DNA from: Psychrosphaera algicola | Lineage (GTDB): Bacteria; Pseudomonadota; Gammaproteobacteria; Enterobacterales; Alteromonadaceae | Direction of reading: 5' to 3' | DNA length: 64,000 nt | Assembly: GCF_028401425.1 (NCBI RefSeq) | Contig: NZ_JAQOMS010000002.1 | Location: 682,001 to 746,000 of the forward strand | Part shown: piece after piece, positions 10,393 to 21,841 of the stretch | Layout of the letters: each line of letters opens with the position of its first letter | Numbering within the stretch: position 1 is the first letter of the stretch | Translations under genes and position numbers: made by a program | Notes under the pieces: model-generated | Told to the model about the DNA's origin: nothing | What the model saw: the letters and a program-made list of their open reading frames with translations, nothing else | Databases searched by the model: none

Positions 10393-10725
10393 TTATGCCT
10401 TCGTCACCGAAAAGCGTAATTTACAATCAATGTACTTGAGCATACGATTCACAATTTCTGGGGCCTCATGTTCCAAATTTTCAACGTTGGTCTGCGCCGA
10501 CACTAAAATATCGCATTGCACTAATTCGATCCTTTGTCTGACATAAAAGTCATTAATGTCATCTAAGCTCATACCTGTCAAAAGGACCAAACCTACAAAT
10601 CGATTTTCAACGCCCTGTGTTTCATAACTTGCCCCAATTACCTCACGCGCCAAAGTAAATGCCTGTAGTTTATTCAAACTTAAAAACCTAAAATAGGCAT
10701 TTGTTTTTGTACTTGTTTTGTCCAC
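10393..10725 (-). CDS. Hypothetical protein, 110 residues
   Basis: A small soluble protein that I do not recognise. It has a Thr/Lys-rich start, an amphipathic N-terminal half around FLSLNKLQAFTLAREVIGASYE, a LVLLTGMSLDDINDFYVRQR helix, and a C-terminal part with two Cys residues and EAPEIVNRMLKYIDC. No signal peptide or membrane segment is visible. It is transcribed alone, with the acetyltransferase gene 60 bp downstream. An intact frame and neighbouring gene spacing support it as real. Confidence 0.6.
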   Translation of the reverse strand: MDKTSTKTNAYFRFLSLNKLQAFTLAREVIGASYETQGVENRFVGLVLLTGMSLDDINDFYVRQRIELVQCDILVSAQTNVENLEHEAPEIVNRMLKYIDCKLRFSVTKA

Positions 10726-10806
10726 TTAAGCCAATCCTCTCTGCACTGAAATAATGTGCTTGCCAGTTAAAACTGTTATCAAAGGTTGTTATTTTTTATC
10801 TCTTAC

Positions 10807-10843
10807 AAAAAACACAGTAAACGCATTTATTTACTGTGTTTTT
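10807..10843. terminator. Terminator downstream of the deoB-lipoprotein unit
   Basis: A nearly perfect 14-bp stem (10808-10821 with 10830-10843, loop of about 8) is flanked by A and T runs, so it can stop transcription in both directions. It closes the minus-strand unit whose last gene ends at 10902. Confidence 0.85.
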
Positions 10844-10901
10844 ATATTCTTATATTGATATTCGGTAATATGACTGACGGCCTATATTATCGACTAGAAT
10901 T

Positions 10902-11564
10902 TTACTTACTCAGTTTGAATGGACCAAAATAACCGTTATCTTTGTCTTCTTTTACTTGCTCGACAATAATTTTATTGCGTGAAGTGTCCGAAGTGTAAAT
11001 TTTATACGTTTGTTGCGACACTTGAGTTTCACACCAATTCGGGTAATGGGATTTGAATTCTACAAACGCTTTTTTCGAAATGGTATTGGATACTAACTTT
11101 TGGCCCATTACCAATTGATTCAAGGTTTTCATTTGGGCGGGACTGCAACGGCCTGAAATGTTTAGATTGTTGGTTTCAATACCAACTATTGCTAAAAACT
11201 TGGTCACTTCTAACTGGCTTGCATCTTGTACCCATGGACTGCCGTAATCACGACCAAAAAATCATCACCAACGTAAAAATTTCCAACAAATCTTTCATCT
11301 CGGTACAAGGTTAAATATACATCGCCTTCAATTGTGTTCTGAAAACGGCTGTTTCCAGCCTTTACTATGACTATTAATAAAACTAATAATCTGTTCAATT
11401 TGAGCCGGTGTAGAAATTAGCATTGGTTCATTTTGACTATTCCCTTCACCTGTTAACATCACTTTGATTAAATTAACGTCCTTTTGTTGTGGAGGCAGTT
11501 GTTCTTTACCTGCACAAGCGATAACCATTACGCTAATAAGTATGCATAGTAATATTCTCATCAC
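10902..11564 (-). CDS. Putative lipoprotein of unknown function (two frame breaks)
   Basis: The start at 11564 gives a signal peptide with a lipobox ending VIAC (Cys17), so a membrane-anchored lipoprotein is predicted. Two breaks, near 11343 (T run) and 11258 (T run), split it into three frames. Joined together they give about 220 residues with IEGDVYLTLYRDERFVGNFYVGDDFFGRDYGSP, here quoted in two halves: IEGDVYLTLYRDERF and VGNFYVGDDFF, then TKFLAIVGIETNNLNISGRC. Three Cys residues follow the lipobox. I do not recognise the family. It begins 22 bp after deoB and shares its terminator, so it is probably co-transcribed. Confidence 0.6.
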
Positions 11565-11586
11565 GATATTTATCCTTTATTAAAAA

Positions 11587-12799
11587 TTATTTTGATATAT
11601 CCGTCCAAAATGACGTTCCGTAATCCAGCTGCGCTAAACCAAATTGTTTACTCAGTGTTTGTCCCAAATCAGCAAACGTACTTCGCTCACCTAAATTAAC
11701 CGCCTTTATTGAAGGCCCATAGGCAATCACAGGGACATATTCGCGGGTATGGTCCGTACCTTAGCCAAGTCGGATCGCAACCATGGTCAGCTGTTATGTA
11801 CAAAACATCTTGTTTGGTTAAACAGGCCAATAACTCAGGGATCCGTGAGTCAAAATACTCCAGTGCTTTGGCATATCCTACAATATCTCGACGGTGACCA
11901 TAATCTTGGTCAAAGTTAACTAAATTGGTGAATATGATTGTTTGTTCTGTTGCAGTCGACTTTATTTGTTCAATTGTTTTATCAATCAAAGCTTCCAAAC
12001 CTGTCGCTTTGTATTTTGCAGTGATACCTTGGTCTGCATAAATATCTGCTATTTTTCCAATACTGATCACGTCTCCGCCAGCGTCAAACAACTTATCTAA
12101 CACAGTCGGTGCCGGTGGTAACACTGAAAAATCTTTACGATTTCCGGTACGTTTAAACGTGTTAACGTCTTCACCTACAAATGGTCGAGCAATTACCCGC
12201 CCGATATTGTGTTCATCTAAAACCCGTCTAGCCACCAAACAAAAGTCATATAATCGCTCTAATCCAAAATGCTCTTCATGAGCAGCAACTTGGAAAACAC
12301 TGTCGACAGAGGTATAACAGATGGGCTTTAGCGTGTTGATATGTTCTTCACCAAACCAAGTTAACACATCTGTCCCCGGCGCATGGCGATTAGCCAAAAT
12401 GCCATCCACGCCCGCTTCATGGCAAATTTGGTCAATAATGTGCTGCGGAAAGCTATTTTGTTTTTCTTTGAAATACCCCCATTCAAACAACACAGGTACG
12501 CCTGCCATCTCCCAATGACCACTTGGCGTATCTTTGCCTGAAGAAATTTCAGCCATATAACCATAAGAAGCAATCAGGTCGACTTCAGGTAGATTTGGGT
12601 AGGTAACATTATTGGCTTCAGCGCAAATGTTAAACATGCCCATTTTTTGTAAATTTGGAAGCTTTATCGGATCGCCGATTTTATCCATATGCTGGACGAT
12701 ATGGTGGAACGTATTAGCCCCTGCGTCACCAAACGCTTCTGCATCCGGCGCTTGGCCTACGCCTAAACTATCAGCGACTAAAATAATTGCTCTTGTCAT
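11587..12799 (-). CDS. deoB: Phosphopentomutase DeoB (frame break)
   Basis: Phosphopentomutase, about 403 residues, converts (deoxy)ribose-1-phosphate to the 5-phosphate in nucleoside salvage. It is a metal-dependent enzyme of the alkaline phosphatase superfamily. The metal-binding blocks are visible: VADSLGVGQAPDAEAFGD at the N-terminus, SSGKDTPSGHWEMAG, and ITADHGCDPTW near the C-terminus. After DPTW the frame breaks at 11759-11764, where the plus strand reads CCTTAG; CCAGG there would give the family sequence DPTWPGTDHTREYVP. The true end is TAA at 11587-11589, after LDYGTSFWTDISK. The ATG overlaps the zapC stop as ATGA, so translation is coupled. Confidence 0.92.
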
Positions 12800-13332
12800 A
12801 ATTGGTCACCCTGTAATTTGAAATCAACGGGAGTCAATCTATCGTTATGGACTTTAATAACATGACCACGCTTAATATCTTTTGTCTCATTTAAATTATG
12901 ACGTTCACTAATCAACATCACATACGAAGCATTGTCTTCAATCGTTAACACAATATAAACAGCACTGTCATAGGCACTTAGCTTGACCAACTGACGAGGT
13001 TTAATTGTTCTAGTTGGACTTTTGGCAAATCTAAAATACCAACTCTTAGCCGCCATTGGTTTGATATATAAGGTGCCGACAGTGGCAAAGATGGCAAGTT
13101 TAAAGCGCTGTTCCGCATTAAAGTCCATTTGAGAAAATAACTCACAAAAGCCACTGTAAACTTCTGCATCCGATGTCGAAAATGGCATGCCATCAGTGAT
13201 TTTCTCTACCAAGCTGTCTAATTTGAAACCTGTCGGGAAGCCAATCTCTGACGACAAATGTAATATCAACTGACGATCGTTGGGAGACAAATGCCACCAC
13301 CAATTAACACCGTTGTTCGCTACATTTTGCAA
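12796..13332 (-). CDS. zapC: Cell division protein ZapC
   Basis: A 178-residue protein matching ZapC (YcbW), an FtsZ-associated protein that promotes Z-ring bundling at midcell. The recognisable core is YIKPMAAKSWYFRF (compare YLKPQMPKSWHF in Escherichia coli), preceded by a WWWHLSPNDRQ start and followed by a C-terminal KRGHVIKVHNDRL block. Location next to pyrD is the same as in enterics, which supports the call. The likely start is TTG at 13332, preceded by an AAGGG ribosome site at 13342-13346. That site is part of an inverted repeat that could mask it. The stop overlaps the deoB start. Confidence 0.82.
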   Translation of the reverse strand: MQNVANNGVNWWWHLSPNDRQLILHLSSEIGFPTGFKLDSLVEKITDGMPFSTSDAEVYSGFCELFSQMDFNAEQRFKLAIFATVGTLYIKPMAAKSWYFRFAKSPTRTIKPRQLVKLSAYDSAVYIVLTIEDNASYVMLISERHNLNETKDIKRGHVIKVHNDRLTPVDFKLQGDQL

Positions 13333-13341
13333 ATGAATTTA

Positions 13342-13390
13342 CCCTTATTAAACTCTCAATCACCAATTTAACTGACACAATTAATAAGGG
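13342..13390 (-). promoter_or_regulatory. Inverted repeat covering the zapC ribosome-binding site
   Basis: A perfect 10-bp inverted repeat (13342-13351 and 13381-13390, 29-nt loop) lies in the pyrD-zapC gap. In the minus-strand transcript its second arm includes the AAGGG ribosome site of zapC, 9 nt before the TTG start. Folding would hide that site. This is direct sequence observation; a control role is inference. Confidence 0.5.
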
Positions 13391-13405
13391 CAAGTTTCTC
13401 GACAA

Positions 13406-14413
13406 TTACAGACCCGTTACTATGTCCTTTATGAGTTTCGGACCTTGGTAAATAAAGTTGCTATAGACCTGAACCAAACTTGCGCCGGCATCCAGTTTTT
13501 CTTTAGCCGCTTCTAGTCCGTTAATGCCACCAACCCCTATAATAGGAATATCTCGATTAATTGCTCTGATCATTTTTATAACGTCGGTACTCACATCACG
13601 AACAGGGTCACCACTTAAACCACCGGCTTCGTCTGCATGTTCTAATCCAGCAACCGCTTCGCGCGACAATGTCGTATTGGTGGCAATTATGCCATCCATA
13701 CCCTGTGTAACAATACAATCCACAACTTGTTCAACTGCTATCTTGTCCATATCTGGCGCAATCTTTACTAAGATAGGAACATATTTATGGTGCTCTGCTT
13801 GTAGCTCGAGTTGTCTATTTTTAACTGCCGCTAATAATACTTCGAGAGAATCACCAAACTGCAGATCTCTTAAACCTGAGGTATTCGGCGATGAAATATT
13901 TACCGTAATATAATCCGCGTATGGGTAGACTTTTTCGAGGCAAGCAACATAATCTTCATGCCCTTTCTCGTTCGGCGTATCTTTATTTTTACCGATATTA
14001 ATGCCCAAAATACCTTTGTATTTTTTATTTCGAACATTTTTAATTAGATTATCGACACCATGATTATTAAAACCCATTCGATTAATAATGGCATTTTTTT
14101 CAGTGATCCTGAACATCCGTGGTTTAGGATTACCGGGTTGGCCGACAGGTGTTACTGTACCGATTTCAATAAATCCAAATCCCATTTGTCCTAACGCATC
14201 GATACACTCACCGTTTTTATCTAACCCTGCTGCTAATCCAACAGGATTAGGGAAGGTTAAGCCTAACAACTTTACTGGTTTTTCTGGGAGATTTTGTTTC
14301 CAAACCAAAGATGCAGGTGTATTTGCAAATCGTTTCAAGTTTTTTAATGCAAATTCATGCGCCCATTCCGCGTCACGGCTGAACATAAATCTCTTGGCTA
14401 ATTGGTAAAACAT
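13406..14413 (-). CDS. pyrD: Dihydroorotate dehydrogenase (quinone), class 2
   Basis: A complete 335-residue class 2 enzyme, which oxidises dihydroorotate to orotate at the inner membrane and passes electrons to quinone. An N-terminal amphipathic helix (residues 1-30, MFYQLAKRFMFSRDAEWAHE) provides the membrane and quinone site. FMN-barrel motifs follow: GLTFPNPVGLAAGLDKNGE, FIEIGTVTP, INRMGFNNHG, the catalytic NISSPNTSGLRDLQ loop, IVKIAPD-like ILVKIAPD, IATNTT and IIGVGGI. AGGGGA precedes the ATG. It heads the run to zapC, deoB and the lipoprotein. Confidence 0.95.
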   Translation of the reverse strand: MFYQLAKRFMFSRDAEWAHEFALKNLKRFANTPASLVWKQNLPEKPVKLLGLTFPNPVGLAAGLDKNGECIDALGQMGFGFIEIGTVTPVGQPGNPKPRMFRITEKNAIINRMGFNNHGVDNLIKNVRNKKYKGILGINIGKNKDTPNEKGHEDYVACLEKVYPYADYITVNISSPNTSGLRDLQFGDSLEVLLAAVKNRQLELQAEHHKYVPILVKIAPDMDKIAVEQVVDCIVTQGMDGIIATNTTLSREAVAGLEHADEAGGLSGDPVRDVSTDVIKMIRAINRDIPIIGVGGINGLEAAKEKLDAGASLVQVYSNFIYQGPKLIKDIVTGL

Positions 14414-14430
14414 CAGATCCCCTTAAATAT

Positions 14431-14455
14431 AAAAACGCCCCGAATTTCGGGGCGT
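14431..14455 (-). terminator. Terminator of gdhB
   Basis: An 8-bp GC-rich stem (14435-14442 with 14448-14455) with a 5-nt loop is followed on the minus strand by a T run. It separates gdhB from pyrD. Confidence 0.88.
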
Positions 14456-14479
14456 AGTGTATGTTACTTAACGATAAAT

Positions 14480-17400
14480 TTAAACCGCCGTTTCACAATG
14501 ATGGCTGAGCAACATCAGTTCTCTTAATGCTACAGAGAACTTAGCAAACTCATGACTGTCCGAGGTTTTAAACTCAGCTATCATTTGCTGCCAACGGGCT
14601 AGAATCGAACTGTATTCGTCTTTCCATTTGTCATAAACTTCAAGTGTATTTTTATTTGACTCTTCGAAGTGTATAACAGCGCCAGTTAATGCACGTTGTT
14701 GCCAATCCAACTCTTCGCGGTAACTCGCTCTAGCTAAGGCTTGCCAGTGGTTGCCAACAGCTTGATTGGTGATTTGGTCTAAGAACCAATGTAATCCCAT
14801 ATCAGCACCTAAGGTGTAATACAAGGCTGCGACTTCTTCTACTTCTCGATCTGCTGTTCGTGCTACATCAGCAATATCCATAATAGAGAAGATTGAACTC
14901 AATTGTGCGACATAAGCCGCAATATGAGTTGGAACGCCTTCGCGTTCAAAGTCATTTTGTAAAGAGACCAACATGCCTTTCTCTTTTTCAACAAGGTAAT
15001 CGCCCAACTTACCGTTCATTTTCTCAAATGTAGGTTTATAAAGGAAATTGACTCTGCTATATTTTGCGACTTATTACGATGTCTCAAGAACCAGCGAGCT
15101 GCACGACGAATCGTACGGCGCATTTGATGCAACATTTCAGTTTGAACAATCGCAGGGATCTTATTATCTAATTTCTCAATTTCTGCCCAAACGTCTTGTA
15201 AACCAAATACTTCACGAGCGATAACATAACAGGTTAAGACTTCATCTACAGGCGCGCCCGTTTCTTCTTGCATGCGAATAACAAAGTTTAAACCCATGTC
15301 ATTTACGACTTCGTTTGCTAATTTTGTCGCGATAATTTCTTTACGAAGCGGATGAGATTGGATCTGCATCTCGTACTTAGTTTGCAATTGTTGCGGGAAC
15401 GCATTAATTAAAAGATCTTTATAATATGGGTTGCTATCTATTTCATCGATTGCAAATTGTTCTTTTAATATCATTTTTCCGTAAGCAACTAAAACAGCAA
15501 GCTCAGGTCGCGTGAAACCGGCGCCTTTTGCTTGACGCTCTGCAATCTCTTCGTCATTTGGTAAAAATTCCAACTCGCGATCCAGTTTGCCAGCTTTCTC
15601 TAACGCATGGATAAAGCGAAGTTGTTCTTTAACTAAACTTTGCCCTTTTAGCTCAGTAATCGAAATTGTATGTGTTTGACGATAACAATCTTGAATTACA
15701 ATTTTTGAAACATCATCAGTCATTTCATATAACGTTTGATCTCGATGTTTCTTTGTTAACTCGCCTTCGTTAACAAGCTGATTGAGTAAAATTTTGATAT
15801 TTACTTCGTTATCAGAACAATCCACGCCACCAACATTATCTACAAAGTCTGTATTGATCCTACCGCCACTCGCTGCAAATTCGATTCGACCCAGCTGAGT
15901 CAAACCTAAGTTACCGCCTTCGCCAAATATCTTAGCGCGCAACTCAGAACCATTTACACGTAACGCGTCATTAGCTCGGTCGCCAACTTGAGCGTCATTT
16001 TCAGATTTTGCTTTGACGTATGTACCGATACCACCATTCCAAATTAAGTCCACTGGCATTAGTAAGGCCGCTTTCATTAATTCGGTTGGGGTCATTGATG
16101 CTTTTTGGTGCCCAACATTTTTTTCATTTCAGGGCTAAGTGGAATTGACTTAGCGCTTCTTGAGAAAATCCCGCCACCTTGAGAAATTAGCGATTTATCA
16201 TAGTCTTCCCATGATGAACGAGGTAATTTAAATAAACGGTCACGTTCGACATACGTGCTAGCCGAATCTGGATTCGGGTCGACAAAGATGTGCATATGGT
16301 TAAACGCAACTTGTAACCTGATATGTTTAGACAACAGCATACCATTACCAAATACGTCTCCAGCCATATCTCCAATTGCAACACAGGTAAAATCAGTTGT
16401 TTGACAATCGGTACCCATTTCGCGGAAATGGCGCTTAACGGATTCCCACGCACCACGTGCGGTGATCCCCATTTTCTTGTGGTCATAACCAACACTGCCG
16501 CCAGAAGCAAAAGCGTCGCCTAACCAGAAGTTATATTCATCAGAAATTGCATTGGCGATATCTGAGAATGTTGCGGTACCTTTATCGGCTGCAACAACTA
16601 AATAGGTATCATCTTCATCATGACGAACCACACTTTTAGGTGGGATAACTTCACCTTTAATTATGTTGTCTGTGACATCTAACAAACCTCTTATAAAGGT
16701 TTTATAACATTCTTGTCCTTCAGTGAAAAAGGCATCACGGCCTCCCGATGTCGGCAGTTGTTTACAAACAAACCCACCTTTGGAGCCATTCGGCACGATA
16801 ACTGTATTTTTAACTTGTTGTGCTTTTACCAAGCCAAGCACTTCCGTTCGGAAATCTTCCATACGGTCCGACCAACGTAAACCGCCACGAGCGACTTTAC
16901 CACCTCGTAGATGCACACCTTCAACGCGGGGACTGTATACAAATATCTCAAATTTCGGGCGTGGCAATGGCACTTCAGGAATTTGCTCAGGTAACAATTT
17001 AAACGAAATATAAGGTTTAATGTTGCCCTGCTCATCATTTTGATAAAAGTTAGTACGCAAAGTTGCGTCCATCAAAGTGATGTAAAGACGTATAATTCGA
17101 TCGTCATCTAAGTTAGCGACATTGTCGAGGTCGACCAATATTTGATCTTTGGCCTTTTCATATTTTTTAACACTATGTTTAGTTGGATTAAATTTATGTT
17201 CAAATAGTTTAACCAATTTACCTGCAATTTTAGGGTAGCGGTCAAAGGTCGATTCAATATAGCTTTGTGAGAAGGTAACACCAATTTGACGCATATATTT
17301 TGCGTAGGCACGAATTACTGACGCTTCACGGCCACTTAATTTAGCCCCTAAAATGAGTCGATTGAAACCGTCATTTTCTAATCTATTTTCCCAAACCGCG

Positions 17401-19305
17401 GCAAATGCTTGTTGGAATAAATCACGAGTTAAATCAAAATCACTATTATCGGCATTAGTGAGTGTCATGGTGAAGTCCATGATCCAATTTACACCTGTTT
17501 CCATAGCAACAGCATATGGCGTCTCACCAATGACTCGCAGACCAAAGTTTTCTAAAATAGGCAGTACATCAGACAAATGAATTGGTTCGTCTTTATGGAA
17601 AAGACTTAATCGAACCGCATTTTTATCAACTGATTCCTGAGCACGATAAAATAACATTGCCAACTTATTGTTGTCGGTTAGCTTTTCTAAGAACGAAATA
17701 TCGACGGTGGCGGTAGAAGGTAAAATTTCTTCTTTGTAGCCTTTTGGAAACGCTTTAGCGTAACGGGCTGCTAATTCACGACCTTTCGCACTACCGTGAG
17801 TTTTTGTTAGCGCAGTGGCGAGTTTGTCTTCCCACGTTTTTGCGGCTTCGATTAGGTTGTTTTCAATATCTTTCACGTTTAATTCAATGTCCTTTTCAGT
17901 GGCGTGAACAATGTAATGTGTTCGCGCTAAAGGTGACTCAGAGAAATATGTGGTAAATTCAACAGAGCCATCGCTACCTAGTGCATTATTTAAAATCTCT
18001 TGCGTATCTCGACGTAACGCGGTGTTGTAACGTTCCCGACGCACGAACACCATACAAGAATAAAAGCGACCATAGGTATCTTTTCGGATAAACAACTTGG
18101 TCATATCACGTTCTTGCATTTGTAAAACACCTAATGCAACTTCTCTTAAGTGCTCATCACTTGCTTGGATTAATTCGTCACGAGGATACGTTTCCAGAAC
18201 ATTAAGCAATGCTTTTGCGCGTGGCTGCCCTCGGCAAAGCTGCTACCTTCCGTAATGCGTTGTAACTTAATATTTAACAACGGTATATCCTGCACTGAGG
18301 AATTATAAAAACTCGCAGCATATAAGCCGATAAATCGATGTTCACCGACAACATTACCCTCGTCGTCAAACTTTTTAATGCCGATATAATCCATATAGGC
18401 CGGACGATGTACGCGGGACTTGGAATCGGTTTTGGTTAATACTAAGACATTATCTGAAAATGCTTCTGCACGGGCAACATCTGAAAGCTCACTAAGCAGA
18501 CGAACACTACTGGCTCGGTTTTTCATTAAGCCAAGAGATGTTTCGTCCACACCTTTAATCGAAAAGTCCCCTTTAACCGCTTTCACAGTGTATTCACGAT
18601 ACCCCATCAAGGTAAAATTGTGATCGGCTATCCAATCTAAAAACTCTAGGCTAGTTTGTTTGCCTGCTTCATTTTTGATTTTTGCATTCTTAGCTTCATC
18701 AATACATTGCGCCAATTTTTGTTCAATTGGTTTCCAATCTTCAACTGCAATACTGACATCAGATAATACAGAACTGAGTTCTTCAGCTAATGCATCTAGT
18801 TGTTTTTGTTCAGATTGACGATCGACCTCGATAAAGAAAACCGTTTGAGTATTCGTAGATTTAGTCGCATCTTTCAAATCGACTATTTCTACAACCGCAC
18901 CCTTTTATCTCGATTAACTTTAATCGGTGAGTGCAATAATAAATGAGAAGTGATATTTAATCGATTTAAGGTCATTCGAACTGAGTCGACTAAAAATGGT
19001 AAATCGTCTACGACAATTTGCACGATTGTATTTTCAGAACTCCAACCGGTATTGCCAAGTTCTGGATTAAATACTTTTATTGTTGATTCTGCTGACTTTG
19101 TATCGCTAAAATCGTTATAAAGGCTTAAAGCTGCGCCATACAGATCTTCGTCGATGCGTTTGTCTAAATCCTCATTGGACAGATTTTCGAATAAAATGGA
19201 TGCAAATTTCTCGACTAACGTTTGACGTTCAGCAGCTACTTTTTCACTGATTAGCTTTGATACGTTTTTTAAAATTACAGACGAGGAATTACGTAACAAG
19301 GTCAT
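14480..19305 (-). CDS. gdhB: NAD-specific glutamate dehydrogenase, large type (four frame breaks)
   Basis: This is the roughly 1,608-residue bacterial NAD-glutamate dehydrogenase, which deaminates glutamate to 2-oxoglutarate for catabolism. The N-terminal third carries regulatory ACT-like regions (IVVDDLPFLVDSVRMTLNR; FFIEVDRQSEQKQLDAL). The catalytic core has RGGKVARGGLRWSDR, the lysine motif NGSKGGFV, ADKGTATFSD and the Rossmann part FTCVAIGDMAGDVFGNGML, then LIWNGGIGTYVKAK and EGGNLGLTQLGRIE. The C-terminal helical region has RRAARWFLRH. Frame breaks near 18895, 18222, 16108 and 15045 split it into five pieces, each highly conserved in its own frame; the one at 16108 is a one-base change in an A run. 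AAGGA precedes the ATG. It is a single-gene unit. Confidence 0.92.
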
Positions 19306-19475
19306 TGCCGTATCCTTATTGAGTTGTAGGGATTATTTATATTATTATTTTTATCGTTTTCGACAATTAGTGTAGACCTATTTTGTCACTAAATGAAGTG
19401 TATTTTTAGTGGTCTAACCCGCGAAAATTCAAGTAGTTAAATTAAAATCGAAAGATATGCAGAGGCTTTAAATAA

Positions 19476-19498
19476 AAAAGCGGCTTTACGCCGCTTTT
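19476..19498 (-). terminator. Terminator of the MMPL envelope cluster
   Basis: A 9-bp stem (19476-19484 with 19490-19498, loop of 5) contains GCGGC/GCCGC. On the minus strand it ends in a T run. It lies just past the MMPL gene end. Confidence 0.85.
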
Positions 19499-19506
19499 AT
19501 AACTAA

Positions 19507-21834
19507 TTATTCACATTTAGGTGCTAAATTATTTTTGATTTTTTTGCGCCAAAGCATAGATGCAAGCGCAGGAAGTATGATTATCGCACCTAGCATGTTC
19601 ACTAAGAACATAAAGGTTAGCAAAATCCCCATATCTACTTGGAATTTTAATGCCGAGAATGCCCAGAGTACTCACACCAATAGCAAGCGTCAAACCAGTG
19701 AACAAAACAGCGCTTCCACGTTCTTTTAACGCTAAGAAGTAAGATTCTGTTAAATTCCGCCCCGCACGTAATGACTCAACCATAGTCGATAAAATGTATA
19801 TCCCATAGTCAACGCCAATACCAACCCCTAGCGCAATAACCGGCATGGTCGATACAGTTAGCCCTATTTGTAAATAGGTCATCAATGCTTGTGCTAAAGT
19901 TGACACGACAAATAACGGTAAGACCACAGAAATAGTTGCTTTAACCGACCTAAAGCTGATTAGACATAAAATGATTACAGCGCCGTATACATACCACATC
20001 ATTGGAGTTTGGGCTGCTGCTACCGCTTCGTTTGTCGCCGCCATTACACCTGCTGACCCGGATGCCAATTGGAATTTGATATCGTCTGTTTCTAGTTCTA
20101 ACTTAGCTTCTTTAACGGCCTTAACTAAACCTTCAATTGTTTCCGCTTTATGATCTTCCAAAAACAGAATTATAGGCATAATACTGCAGTTGCGATTTAA
20201 TAAGCCCGAACTCGTTTCTATTCTTGCACTTGACTGCGCTAATGACTGAGGATTTCTTGGCAAAGAACGCCATTTCAAATTACCTTCGTTTACACCTGTA
20301 CTAACTATCTTTGCAACGGTAGAAAGACTAATGGCTGATTGTACGCCATCGACGTTGGCTAAACGCCATTGGAAACGGTCAACACGTTCCATCACATCAT
20401 GATAAGTACAACCACTGTCACGGGTTTCTACGATAACTTTTAATACATCCGTCGAAATAGCATAGCGGTCAGTTATTAACATTGTGTCTTGGTTATAACG
20501 GCTTTCACTATGCAACGCTGGTGCGCCAGCCTGCATGTCGCCAATTTTCATTTCTAAACTTTTAAAATAACCAAACGCAAATAAACCTGCCGTTATCACG
20601 AGAATAATTGCCGCATTTTTAGGTTCCGTAAACTTAGCTAGCGCGCGCCACAAGTTATCGTGCGTCCCTTCTGGCTGGGCCTTAAACTGCTTATCGAAAT
20701 CGATAAACGACGATAAGACAGGCAATAAAAATAAGTTAGTAAAGATGATAACTGCTACACCTAAACTCGCCGTTATTGCTAACTCTCGAATAATACCGAT
20801 ATCAATGGTTAATAACGTTAAGAAGCCGACAGTATCGGACAGCAATGCGATACCACCTGGAATGAGTAATTTACAGAAGCTTGTACAACATGCTTGATAT
20901 GCCGTATTTCCCTCGTGAACTCGTTTTCCGATGGAGTTAATCATTTGAACACCATGGCTGACACCAATCGCAAACACCAAAAATGGCACTAAAATAGACA
21001 TTGGGTCAAGACCAAATCCAAGTGTATTTAACATGCCGAGTTGCCAAACAACGGCCATAAAGGAACACAAAATCGGTAAAATAGTTAGCTGTATAGAGCG
21101 AATAAAGATCCAAACCATTATTGCCGTGATTGCAATGGCGATACCAAAAACATGACAACGTCTTTTGCACCGTTCGCGACATCACCAATCATCTTGGCAA
21201 AACCGATTATATGGACACTAACTTTGTCAGTTTCAAACTTGCCACGGATCTCACGTTCCAAGCTTTCAGCCATTTCTATACTATCGAGCTTTTTACCTGT
21301 CTCTGGGTTTATTTCTAATAACTGACTTGAAACCATAGCACAGCTGTAATCATCAGAAACAACACGTCCCACGATCCCTGCTTTTTCTATGTTTTCTTTT
21401 ACAACAGCTAAGTCCGCAGCATTTGCTTTAAAGTCTGCAGGGATAACTGGACCGCCAGAAAAACCATCTTCAACGACTTCAATATATCGCGTAGACGGTG
21501 AATACAATGACTTAACTAACGTACGATTTATGCCATGAATAAAAAAGAGTTGGTCGTGAACACCTTTAAGGGCGTTCAAAAATTCTTTATTGAAAATATT
21601 ACCGTCACGGTCACAAACTGAAATATATATGCCATTTGCGCCACCAAAATCGGCACTATGTTTCATATACGTTTTCATATATTCATGATTTAGCGGAATA
21701 TTTTTAGTGAAAGATGCGTCTAGCTGAATTTTAGTTGCTTGATAACCTAAAACTAATGTAACAATTGAAAACAAAATGACGACTAAGCTACGTCGTTTAA
21801 ATAAAAATTTCTCTAGTGTTTTGATTAACATCAA
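19507..21834 (-). CDS. MMPL/RND-superfamily exporter (two frame breaks)
   Basis: About 776 residues of an RND-like MMPL transporter (COG1033 type), an inner-membrane protein moving lipids or hydrophobic compounds. It has the twofold RND pattern: one membrane helix (residues 15-35), a periplasmic domain, a five-helix bundle containing GFGLDPMSILVPFLVFAIGVSHG, a second periplasmic domain, and a second bundle with ALGVGIGVDYGIYILS. Breaks lie near 21148 (A/T run) and 19640. In the alternate frame the tail reads MLGAIIILPALASMLW and stops at 19507-19509. It is the last gene of the DUF1302-DUF1329-Ycf48-MMPL run, 7 bp after the Ycf48-like gene. The cargo is unknown. Confidence 0.85.
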
Positions 21835-21841
21835 TTATCCC

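Noticed and set aside
13524..13913. Long plus-strand open frame antisense to pyrD
   Set aside because: pyrD on the minus strand is complete and well conserved. The antisense frame has a low-complexity Thr/Ser/Pro composition and no ribosome site.
14480..19305. Programmed ribosomal frameshifting as the cause of the split genes
   Set aside because: Frame breaks occur in many unrelated genes without slippery heptamers or structures in common, and in both directions.
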